This document shows, piece after piece, positions 9,735-17,223 of a stretch of 27,072 nt of DNA. This DNA is from CADEED01 sp036677145 (GTDB taxonomy: Bacteria > Pseudomonadota > Gammaproteobacteria > Steroidobacterales > Steroidobacteraceae): the NCBI GenBank assembly GCA_036677145.1, contig JAKFFF010000046.1, forward strand, positions 1-27,072, given 5' to 3'. The notes under the pieces are model-generated. The model saw nothing but the letters and a program-made list of their open reading frames with translations, made no database searches and was not told the DNA's origin. The translations under genes were made by a program, and so were the position numbers. Numbering within the stretch: position 1 is the first letter of the stretch; each line of letters begins with the position of its first letter.

Positions 9735-12458
9735 ATGAAGCAGCGCATTTCGCGTAGGGTGTTCCTTGCGGCGGCCGCTGCCGCGCCGGCTGCCCCCACC
9801 GTGAGTTCATCCACCGGCACGCGTGCGGCCCCCCTCAACCCCGACAACGGCAACTGGGTCCGCTGGCTCGGAAAGCCGCCCTCCCGATTCGAGGGTACGA
9901 CGTGGGGCACGGCCTGGCCGCGCGGCGCGCAACGCGAGACCACGAATTTCGCGCTGCGCGACACTGCCAACACGCTTCATGCGCTGCAGTCGTGGCCGCT
10001 CGCGTTCTGGCCGGACGGCTCGATCAAGTGGTCCGCGCATGCGCTCGCACCCACCGCCGGGACGGCTAGCATGGGTGCCGGTCCCTTCGAAATCGTCGCC
10101 CAACGCCGCGTAAACCACGCCGACAAACTCACGGCGAGCGAGCATGAGTCCGGCATCGAAATCGACACGGGCCGCTTCATCTGCCGGCTCGCCAACTCCG
10201 GCCAGCGCTTCATCACATCGATTCTTCGCGACGGGCGCGAAACCCTGCGCGACGGGCATCTCGTGATGTTGCGCCAGGATCGCATCGCATCCGGCGCCGA
10301 TGCGCAGGTCACGCAGGAGTCCTTCGAAGGCGAGATTGAAAGGGTGTCGCTCGAACAACGCGGCCCCGTGCGCGCGGTGGTGAAGATCGACGGCAGACAC
10401 GCCCGCGGCCACGCGCAAAGTGATCGACGCTGGATGCCCTTCACTCTGCGTCTGTATTTTCACGCGGGCAGCGATGCCATCCGCGTGTTGCACACGATCG
10501 TGTTCGACGGAGACGAATCCCGCGATTTCATCCGCGGCATCGGCGTGCGATTCAGCGTGCCGATGGATGCCGAGTTGTACGACCGGCACGTGCGTTTCGT
10601 GGGCGCGGAAGACGGCGTGTTCGGCGAGGCGGTGCGCGGTCTCACGGGCCTGCGGCGCGATGCCGGAAAACCCGCGCGCGATGCACAGGTCGCAGGTGTC
10701 GCGGTGCCCTCGATCACGCCGGTCGTGAAAAATCTGCTGCCCTACATTCCGCCGTTCGGTGACTGGACGCTGCTGCAACCGAACGCGGACTCCTTCACGA
10801 TCCGCAAACGCACGGCCGACGGCCACGCCTGGCTGGACAGCGCGCGCGGCACGCGCGCCAGTGGTCTCGGCTACGTGGGCGCGCCGGGCGGCGGCATCGC
10901 GTTCGGCATCCGCAATTTCTGGCAGAGCCATCCGGCGCAGCTCGATATCCGCGCCGCGCATACGGATGCCGCCAGCATCACGCTGTGGGTGTGGGCGCCC
11001 GACGTGCAGCCCATGGATCTGCGCTTCTATCACGACGGTCTCGGCCAGGACACGTACGAGAAGCAGTACCAAGGCGGCCTCGAGATCACCTACGAGGACT
11101 ACGAGCCCGGCTTCGGCACACCGCTGGGAGTCGCGCGCACCAGCGAGCTCATGCTGTGGATTTTGCCCGGCACTCCCGCACGCGCGGACTTGCCCGCGTT
11201 GGCGGATACATTGCGCGATCCGGCGCGCATCGTGCCCACGCCGCACACGGTGGTTCGATCCGGCGTGTTTGGTCATGCGTTGTCATTGCCGTCGCAGACG
11301 CCGCCACAACACGAAACTCTCGAGCGGCAACTCGACTGGATGTTCGAGTTCTACCGCGGCCAGCAGGAGCAGCGCGGCTGGTACGGGTTCTGGAATTACG
11401 GCGACGTCATGCACACGTACGACGCCGATCGCCACGAGTGGCGTTACGACGTCGGCGGCTTCGCCTGGGACAACTCCGAGCTCGCGACCGACGTGTGGTT
11501 GTGGATGCATTTCCTGCGTACCGGCAGCGCCGAGGTGTTCCGCTTCGCCGAGGCGATGACTCGCCACACGGGTGAGGTCGACGTCCACCACCTCGGCCGC
11601 TTCGCCCCGCTGGGCTCGCGCCACAACGTCATGCACTGGGGTTGTTCGGCCAAACAACTGCGGATCAGCACGGCCTTGAACCGCCGCTTCTATTACTACC
11701 TCACGGCGGACGAACGCGTCGGCGATCTCATGCGCGAGCAGATCGAGGCCGCACGCACACTGCGCACGGTGCAGCCCGGCCGCAAGCTCGCCGGCGCCGC
11801 GGACCGGCCCGCCGAGGACCCCGCGGGTGATTTCGCGTATCTCGGTTTCGGCACGGACTGGGGCGCGCTCGCCAGCGCGTGGCTCACCGAATGGGAACGC
11901 ACGCGCGACCCGACGATGCGCGCCCGCCTGCTCGCGAGCATGAAAAGCATCGGCGCGCAGCCGCGCGGATTCTTCAGTGGCGGCGAGCGCTTGAACCTGC
12001 GCACCGGCGCATTCGACATCGCGAAACACGCCGACATCAGCGTGTCGCATCTGTCGGCCGCTTTCGGTCTGCCGGAGGTGTGCGCGGAGCTCATCGAACT
12101 ACTGCCGGTGCCGGAGTTCGAGCGCGCATGGCTGCAGTACTGCGAGCTCTACAACGCGCCGCCGGAGATGCAACGCGCCGCGCTCGGCGCGGAGCTGCGC
12201 GGCACCAGCCTGCAACAGGGCCATGCGCGCCTCACCGCCTACGCGGCGTATAGAAAGCAGGACGCGGCGCTCGCGGCGCGCGCCTGGCAGGAATTCACGG
12301 AAGGCCGCGCGGGATATTCACCGCGCCAGGAGTTCGCGGCGACGCGCGTCGCGGGAACCGCGGTATTGAATCCGGTGGATGAAGGGCCGGGGATCTCCAC
12401 GAACGCCAGCGCGCAGTGGGGTCTCGCCGGCATCGTTTGCCTGGCCTACGCGCGGTAA
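9735..12458 (+). CDS. Tat-exported exo-rhamnogalacturonan lyase-like protein (PL26/PcRGLX type)
   Basis: This is a 907-residue protein with a twin-arginine leader (SRRVFLA, Arg7-Arg8, then an Ala-rich stretch), so it is probably exported folded. The body resembles the three-part PcRGLX/YetA-like family, whose fungal founder is an exo-acting rhamnogalacturonan lyase. I see an N-terminal beta region with LQSWPLAFWPDGSIKWSAHA, a middle beta domain, and a C-terminal helical-barrel region with WYGFWNYGDVMHTYD, GGFAWDNSELATDVWLWMHFLRTG and HVHH-type histidines (VDVHHLGRF). The family call is from recalled sequence character, not a search, and the true substrate may be another plant or microbial glycan. 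GGGGAGG before ATG 9735 sets the start. It stands alone; no sugar transporter or other pectin gene is adjacent. Confidence 0.72.
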   Translation: MKQRISRRVFLAAAAAAPAAPTVSSSTGTRAAPLNPDNGNWVRWLGKPPSRFEGTTWGTAWPRGAQRETTNFALRDTANTLHALQSWPLAFWPDGSIKWSAHALAPTAGTASMGAGPFEIVAQRRVNHADKLTASEHESGIEIDTGRFICRLANSGQRFITSILRDGRETLRDGHLVMLRQDRIASGADAQVTQESFEGEIERVSLEQRGPVRAVVKIDGRHARGHAQSDRRWMPFTLRLYFHAGSDAIRVLHTIVFDGDESRDFIRGIGVRFSVPMDAELYDRHVRFVGAEDGVFGEAVRGLTGLRRDAGKPARDAQVAGVAVPSITPVVKNLLPYIPPFGDWTLLQPNADSFTIRKRTADGHAWLDSARGTRASGLGYVGAPGGGIAFGIRNFWQSHPAQLDIRAAHTDAASITLWVWAPDVQPMDLRFYHDGLGQDTYEKQYQGGLEITYEDYEPGFGTPLGVARTSELMLWILPGTPARADLPALADTLRDPARIVPTPHTVVRSGVFGHALSLPSQTPPQHETLERQLDWMFEFYRGQQEQRGWYGFWNYGDVMHTYDADRHEWRYDVGGFAWDNSELATDVWLWMHFLRTGSAEVFRFAEAMTRHTGEVDVHHLGRFAPLGSRHNVMHWGCSAKQLRISTALNRRFYYYLTADERVGDLMREQIEAARTLRTVQPGRKLAGAADRPAEDPAGDFAYLGFGTDWGALASAWLTEWERTRDPTMRARLLASMKSIGAQPRGFFSGGERLNLRTGAFDIAKHADISVSHLSAAFGLPEVCAELIELLPVPEFERAWLQYCELYNAPPEMQRAALGAELRGTSLQQGHARLTAYAAYRKQDAALAARAWQEFTEGRAGYSPRQEFAATRVAGTAVLNPVDEGPGISTNASAQWGLAGIVCLAYAR

Positions 12459-12498
12459 TCCGCGCGCCGCAAGCGATCCTGAATTCGTGCTGCCCGGC

Positions 12499-12524
12499 GC
12501 TGCCGGCGCGCGTGCGCCGGCAGC
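12499..12524. terminator. Hairpin between convergent genes
   Basis: A perfect 11-bp inverted repeat (GCTGCCGGCGC, loop GCGT, GCGCCGGCAGC) lies in the 76-bp gap between the lyase-like gene and the RND pump gene. Short outer segments (ATCCTG and CAGGAT) can extend it. Neither side has a T run, so it may stop or stabilise both transcripts without being a classical intrinsic terminator. Confidence 0.5.
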
Positions 12525-12534
12525 TCCAGGATAG

Positions 12535-15500
12535 TTAGCTCACGGGCTTCCAGCGCGGCTTGATCGCCGGCGCATCCGTGTCGGGAGGCTCCGCCGGCTG
12601 CGCTCCGCCCTCGATCAGGCCGAGCCGGCGAGCCTTCTCGACCGGGTGCTCCGTGAGCGGCACGCCGAACCCCCAGTTCAGCAGCTTGCGAATCCCGCGG
12701 TAAATGGCGCGCAGGGACACGATGGCCAGGATCGCCTCGAACAGCGTGGCCATGAACGCCAGGAACGGATTGTAGAGCGCCGCCCGGGCGTTGAACTTCA
12801 AGGCCGCGCGCTCGCGGTTGATCTCGATGCTGTCATAGAAGCTCGGCACGACCAGCAGCGTGAGCACCGTCGACGTGATGACGCCGCCGATGATCGCCAC
12901 GGCCATCGGGCTGTAGAACTCGCCACCCTCGCCTATGCCGATCGCCACCGGCAACATGCCGGCGACCAGCGCGAACGTCGTCATGAGGATCGGACGCAGG
13001 CGCACGCGGCCGGCGTGCATCAGCGCCTCTTCGCGATCCACGCCCTGCTTTTCTTCCTCGCGTGCGCAGTCGAGCAGCAGGATCGCGTTCTTCGCGACCA
13101 GGCCCATCAGCATGATGACGCCGATGAGGCTCATGAGATTGAGAGAGCCGCCTGTGAGATTCAGCGCGAGCACCACACCGATCAGCGACAGCGGCAATGA
13201 CAGCATGATCGCGATCGGCGCGGTGAACGAGCCGAACTGCATCACAAGAACGAGATACATGACGCCGATGCCCATGAACAGCGCCAGGACCATCTCGGTG
13301 AACAACTCGGCCTGGTCGCGCGACGAGCCGCCGAGACCCACGCCGAATCCGGCCGGATATTCCATCGCGTCCGCGATCTTCTTGGCCTGTGAGCTGACAG
13401 TTCCCGCGTCGACGTTTTCAACGTTCGCCGACACGGTCACGGTGCGCTTGCCGTTGTAGTGCTGGATGCGCGCCGGGCCCTTGTCCATGGTCACTTTCGC
13501 GATCTGCTCGAGCGGCACCATCATGTTGGTGCCCGCGACCGAAATCGGCAGGTGCTCGATGTTCTCCGCGCTGACGCGGTCGGCCGGACTCAGGCGCACC
13601 GCGACGTCGCGCGATTCGCCGGTCGGGTCGACCCAGTCGCCGACTTCGACGCCGGCGAAAGCCACGCGCAGCGTCTGCGCCGCGTCGTTGACCGAAATGC
13701 CGAGCTGGTTCGCGAGGCCGCGATCGAGCTCGATGCGCAGCTCGTCTTTCGGATCCTGTTCGGACAGGCCAACGTCCACCGCGCCCGGGATCGCGCGCAT
13801 CTTGTCCATGAACTCGTTGGTGATCTCCATGAGCTTGCGCGAGTCGGTGCCGTAGAACTGGATCTGCACCGGCTTGCGCGCGCCATTGTTGAGATCGTCG
13901 AGCACGACGTATTCGGCGCCGACGAGTTGCTTGAGTTTGTTGCGCAGGTCCGCGGCGAGTTCGCCGAGCGAACGGTCGCGATCGGTCTTGTCGCCCACGT
14001 CGACCCAGACACGTCCGCCGGTCGAGTTCACACGGCTGTCGGTGCTCTTCACTTCCGGTATCAGCCGCGCGAGCTCCGCCGCCTTCTCGACCTTGTTGCG
14101 CGCGTATTCGAGGCTGGTGCTCGACGGCGTGCGCACTTCGATCGCGAGCGAGCCGTAGTCGGACTTGGGCAGGAATTCGCTGCGGCCGGTCGCCGCCTGG
14201 AAACCGAGGGAAACCACCAGCAGGAAGACCGCGGTCCACGCCATCCACTTGCGATGGTGCAGGGCCCACTCGATCACCTTGCCGTAACGGTCCGCCTGGT
14301 GGTCGAACCAGATGTTGAACTTCTCGAACACTTTCGAGATGCCCTTCTTGGGCTGCTTTGCGTGTCCCGGCGGGTCGCCCCAGTACGCCGACAGCATCGG
14401 ATCGAGCGTGAACGAAATGAACAGACTGACGAGAACCGATGAAACGACGGTCACCGCGAACGGCCGGAACCACTCGCCGGCGCCGCCGCCCATGAAGGCC
14501 ACGGGAACGAAGACCGCGACGATCGAGAACGTCGTGGCGGTCACCGCAAGGCCGATCTCGGCCGTACCGTTCCGCGCGGCGTCGATGCGACTTTCGCCGC
14601 GCTCCATGTGCCTGACTATGTTTTCTCGCACCACGATGGCGTCGTCGATGAGCACGCCGATCGCCAGCGACAGGCCCAGCAGCGTCATGAAATTGAGCGT
14701 GAAGCCGCACAACCAGATGGCGATGAACGCCGCGACCGCCGACGTCGGCAGAGACAGCGCGGTGATCAGTGTCGAACGCCAGGAATTCAGGAACGCGTAC
14801 ACCACGAAGATCGTGAGGCCCGCGCCGAAGACCAGGGCGTGGATGACGTTCCCGAGGTTCTGATCGGCCTCTTCGCCCCCATCGCGTGTGATCTCGAGCT
14901 TGGTGCCCTCGGGCAGGGTCTTGTTGATCTCTTTGACTTCCTCGCGAATCCGCTCGGCGACGGAGACGGTGCTCGCCTCGCGCGAACGAATGACGGATAG
15001 ACCCACGTTCGGTTGTCCGTCGCGCAGGCTGTAGGAGCCGGGTTCGGCGAATCCGTCTTCGACCGTGGCGACCTGGCCCAGTCGAACTACTTCGTTGCCC
15101 TGGCGCTTGACGACGATGTCGTTGAATTCGGCCGGGCGCTCGATGCGGCCCACGAGGCGGATGTTCTGCTCATCGAGCTCGCCCTTCACGCGGCCGACCG
15201 GCGCGTTGGTGTTCTGCGCGCGCAGCGCATTCACCACCTCGCCCGCGGACACGTTGTATTCGCGCATGCGCTGCGCATGCAGCAGCACCGACAGCTCGCG
15301 ATGCAGCGCGCCGTCGACGTTGACGACCGACACGCCGTCGATGCCGCGCAGCTGATCGGCCAGCACGTCTTCCGCCAGGCGCGAGATCTCGGCGTGCGAC
15401 TGCTTGGTCGACGAGAGGCCGAGATTGACGATGGGATCGGACGCCGGATCGCGCCGCCACAACACGGGCTCGCGCATCTCGACCGGCATCTTGTAGCGCA

Positions 15501-15843
15501 CGGACGCGATCGCATTGCGGATCTCGTCGCCCGCCTCGGACATGTCCTTCTTGAAGTCGAAGATGATCGTGAAGTTCGCGTTGCTTTCCGAGGCCGTGGA
15601 CCAGATCTCGTAGACCTGCGGAATGCTCTGCAGCGGCTTCTCGACGCGATTGATGATTTCGCGCTCCACCGTTTCCGGCGAGGCGCCGGGGTACGGGAAG
15701 TTCACGGACATCACCGGGTTTTCGACGTCCGGGATCTGGTTGACGCGCAGATTCTTCAGCGCGAGCAAGCCGAGACACATGAGCACGATCACGATCGCAA
15801 CGGTCGTGACCGGTTGTTTGATGCTGAAATTCGACAGGAACAT
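12535..15843 (-). CDS. RND-family efflux pump, inner-membrane subunit (HAE1/AcrB-like)
   Basis: This is a 1102-residue proton-driven RND transporter that would export drugs, lipids or other amphiphiles through a tripartite complex. The N-terminus (MFLSNFSIKQPV, TM1, then IPDVENPVMSVNFPYPGASPETVE) is typical of the hydrophobe/amphiphile efflux family. The proton-relay Asp pair is Asp400-Asp401 in IGVLIDDAIVVREN, and the partner lysine is in GLVAKNAILLLD. Two large periplasmic loops separate TM1-2 and TM7-8. The C-terminus carries an extra cytoplasmic tail of about 80 residues with a Pro-rich end (QPAEPPDTDAPAIKP). AGGGAGC lies about 8 nt before the ATG. The adaptor gene ends 24 nt upstream. 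No outer-membrane factor is encoded nearby, so a TolC-like channel must come from elsewhere. Confidence 0.93.
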   Translation of the reverse strand: MFLSNFSIKQPVTTVAIVIVLMCLGLLALKNLRVNQIPDVENPVMSVNFPYPGASPETVEREIINRVEKPLQSIPQVYEIWSTASESNANFTIIFDFKKDMSEAGDEIRNAIASVRYKMPVEMREPVLWRRDPASDPIVNLGLSSTKQSHAEISRLAEDVLADQLRGIDGVSVVNVDGALHRELSVLLHAQRMREYNVSAGEVVNALRAQNTNAPVGRVKGELDEQNIRLVGRIERPAEFNDIVVKRQGNEVVRLGQVATVEDGFAEPGSYSLRDGQPNVGLSVIRSREASTVSVAERIREEVKEINKTLPEGTKLEITRDGGEEADQNLGNVIHALVFGAGLTIFVVYAFLNSWRSTLITALSLPTSAVAAFIAIWLCGFTLNFMTLLGLSLAIGVLIDDAIVVRENIVRHMERGESRIDAARNGTAEIGLAVTATTFSIVAVFVPVAFMGGGAGEWFRPFAVTVVSSVLVSLFISFTLDPMLSAYWGDPPGHAKQPKKGISKVFEKFNIWFDHQADRYGKVIEWALHHRKWMAWTAVFLLVVSLGFQAATGRSEFLPKSDYGSLAIEVRTPSSTSLEYARNKVEKAAELARLIPEVKSTDSRVNSTGGRVWVDVGDKTDRDRSLGELAADLRNKLKQLVGAEYVVLDDLNNGARKPVQIQFYGTDSRKLMEITNEFMDKMRAIPGAVDVGLSEQDPKDELRIELDRGLANQLGISVNDAAQTLRVAFAGVEVGDWVDPTGESRDVAVRLSPADRVSAENIEHLPISVAGTNMMVPLEQIAKVTMDKGPARIQHYNGKRTVTVSANVENVDAGTVSSQAKKIADAMEYPAGFGVGLGGSSRDQAELFTEMVLALFMGIGVMYLVLVMQFGSFTAPIAIMLSLPLSLIGVVLALNLTGGSLNLMSLIGVIMLMGLVAKNAILLLDCAREEEKQGVDREEALMHAGRVRLRPILMTTFALVAGMLPVAIGIGEGGEFYSPMAVAIIGGVITSTVLTLLVVPSFYDSIEINRERAALKFNARAALYNPFLAFMATLFEAILAIVSLRAIYRGIRKLLNWGFGVPLTEHPVEKARRLGLIEGGAQPAEPPDTDAPAIKPRWKPVS

Positions 15844-15867
15844 CTGGAAGCTCCCTAGCTGCCGCTA

Positions 15868-17040
15868 TTACTTTTCGACGACCACGGCGGGCTTGTTCTC
15901 TTTGTCGAACGTGACCGGCTGACCTTCCTTCAATGTTGCGCTCGGGAAGCGCAGTACTTCTTCGCCATCACTGATTCCGGAACTCACGACGAATGCGCCG
16001 GTGCGCGGATCGCGCTCACCGAGCGTGAGCTCGGCCTTGTGCAGCTTCGCGTCCTTGATGCTCCACGCATACGCCTTGTCACCCTCGCGCATCACGGCGG
16101 CGCTGGGCAGCGACAACTTGCTGGAGGTCTGCGTTTCCACGTGACCTTCCGCGTACAAGCCTGCCACGTAGGGCTGCTGTCCGGCGTCGTCGAAGCTCAC
16201 CAGGACTTCCACCTGGCGCGTCGTGATGTTCGCGGCCGGGTTCACGCGCGTCACCTTGCCGGTGAATTCGCGTTCGCCGAAGCCATGGATGCGGAACCAG
16301 ACCGGCTGACCCGCGCGCACCTCGCCGATGCTGTCGGCGGAAATGAGGCCTTCGAATCGCAGGCTGGCCGGATCGATGACCTTGAGCAATTCCTTGCCCA
16401 CCTGCGCGGTATCACCCGCGGACACCTTGCGGTCGCTGACGATGCCGTCGAACGGCGCGCGCACTTCGGTGCGCTCGAGTTGCTGACGCGCGGTCACCAT
16501 GCGGGTGCGCGCACCTTCGCGATCGCTGCGCGCGGTGTTGCGGCGGATCTCGACGTCTTCGACCTGCTGGGCCGAGACCACGCCGGTTTCGCGCAGCTTG
16601 ATCATGCGCTGGTACTGACGCTCGGCCTGCTCAAAGGCCTGCTCGGCGGCGCTCATCGATGACTGCGCGGCGGTCAGGCTGTCGCGGATGGAGGTCTGGT
16701 CGAGGCGCACGAGCAGATCGCCGCGTTTGACCGGGTCACCATTTTCCTTGAGCACCGCCAGCACGACGGCCGACACTTCCGCGCGCAGATCCGCGCGCCG
16801 TTCGGGCTGGACCGAACCGGTGATCGACGGGCCGGAGGCCAACGCGGCGCTGCTGACCGAAAGAACGTCTTCCGGCGAGAGCAACACGGGCGTGAGTTCC
16901 GCCTTGTCATTCGTATTGCCCGCACCCCGGCCGCAACCGGCCAGGGCGAGAACGGAAATTGTGAGGAGGGAAACGAGGCTCAGCCCCGGAAATCTTCTGG
17001 TTTTGGCAATCACGCGATCTATCCTTTGACGACCCGACAT
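15868..17040 (-). CDS. RND efflux periplasmic adaptor (membrane fusion lipoprotein)
   Basis: This 390-residue adaptor would link the downstream RND pump to an outer-membrane channel. A lipoprotein signal ends at the lipobox LAGC with Cys36, so it is probably anchored to the inner membrane by lipid. Next come a barrel-sandwich (lipoyl-like) half motif (AEVSAVVLAVLKENGDPVKRGDLLVRLD), a coiled-coil hairpin at about 125-205 rich in Gln, Ala, Glu and Arg, the second lipoyl half (TEVRAPFDGIVSDRKVSAGDTAQVG), a beta-barrel and a membrane-proximal domain. ATG 17040 fits the signal peptide; GGGGAGG lies about 12 nt upstream, slightly far. An upstream in-frame start at 17199 is unlikely. The pump gene follows after 24 nt. 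No regulator gene is adjacent. Confidence 0.9.
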   Translation of the reverse strand: MSGRQRIDRVIAKTRRFPGLSLVSLLTISVLALAGCGRGAGNTNDKAELTPVLLSPEDVLSVSSAALASGPSITGSVQPERRADLRAEVSAVVLAVLKENGDPVKRGDLLVRLDQTSIRDSLTAAQSSMSAAEQAFEQAERQYQRMIKLRETGVVSAQQVEDVEIRRNTARSDREGARTRMVTARQQLERTEVRAPFDGIVSDRKVSAGDTAQVGKELLKVIDPASLRFEGLISADSIGEVRAGQPVWFRIHGFGEREFTGKVTRVNPAANITTRQVEVLVSFDDAGQQPYVAGLYAEGHVETQTSSKLSLPSAAVMREGDKAYAWSIKDAKLHKAELTLGERDPRTGAFVVSSGISDGEEVLRFPSATLKEGQPVTFDKENKPAVVVEK

Positions 17041-17223
17041 CAGACGCTTGAACCTCCCCTCAGGTTGCACGCCGGCAAACAAAAATAAGGTTGTTTTTAT
17101 TGGATTTTGTGCGGCCGCGGTGTTCGAGGAACGGATCCCGGATGGAGGCGCGAGCCTTTTCAAGGCGCGCACGATGCCCCCCGCGAAACCAATTCGCAAG
17201 TGATGTTCGTCATACCGACGGAA
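17041..17223 (-). promoter_or_regulatory. Leader and promoter region of the efflux operon
   Basis: This 183-bp gap follows the PTS permease gene, which reads in the same direction, and precedes the adaptor gene. It contains a strongly AT-rich patch (17078-17107) in otherwise GC-rich DNA, which is the likeliest promoter or operator site. No clear -35/-10 pair or intrinsic terminator stands out. Confidence 0.4.

Noticed and set aside
9807..11276. 489-codon - strand frame within the lyase-like gene
   Set aside because: It is antisense to a gene with a Tat signal and coherent domain sequence. Its own composition is that of a shadow frame.
13418..14710. 430-codon frame inside the RND pump gene, same strand
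   Set aside because: It is an Arg/His/Gly-rich alternative frame of the pump gene with no motifs.
17130..17180. Possible terminator hairpin after the PTS permease gene
   Set aside because: The arms (GCGCG...CGCGC with internal CCTT/AAGG) pair only with a bulge, and there is no T run, so the evidence is too weak.
17041..17199. N-terminal extension of the efflux adaptor by 53 residues
   Set aside because: It would bury the lipoprotein signal peptide inside the protein, and ATG 17040 places that signal at the N-terminus.
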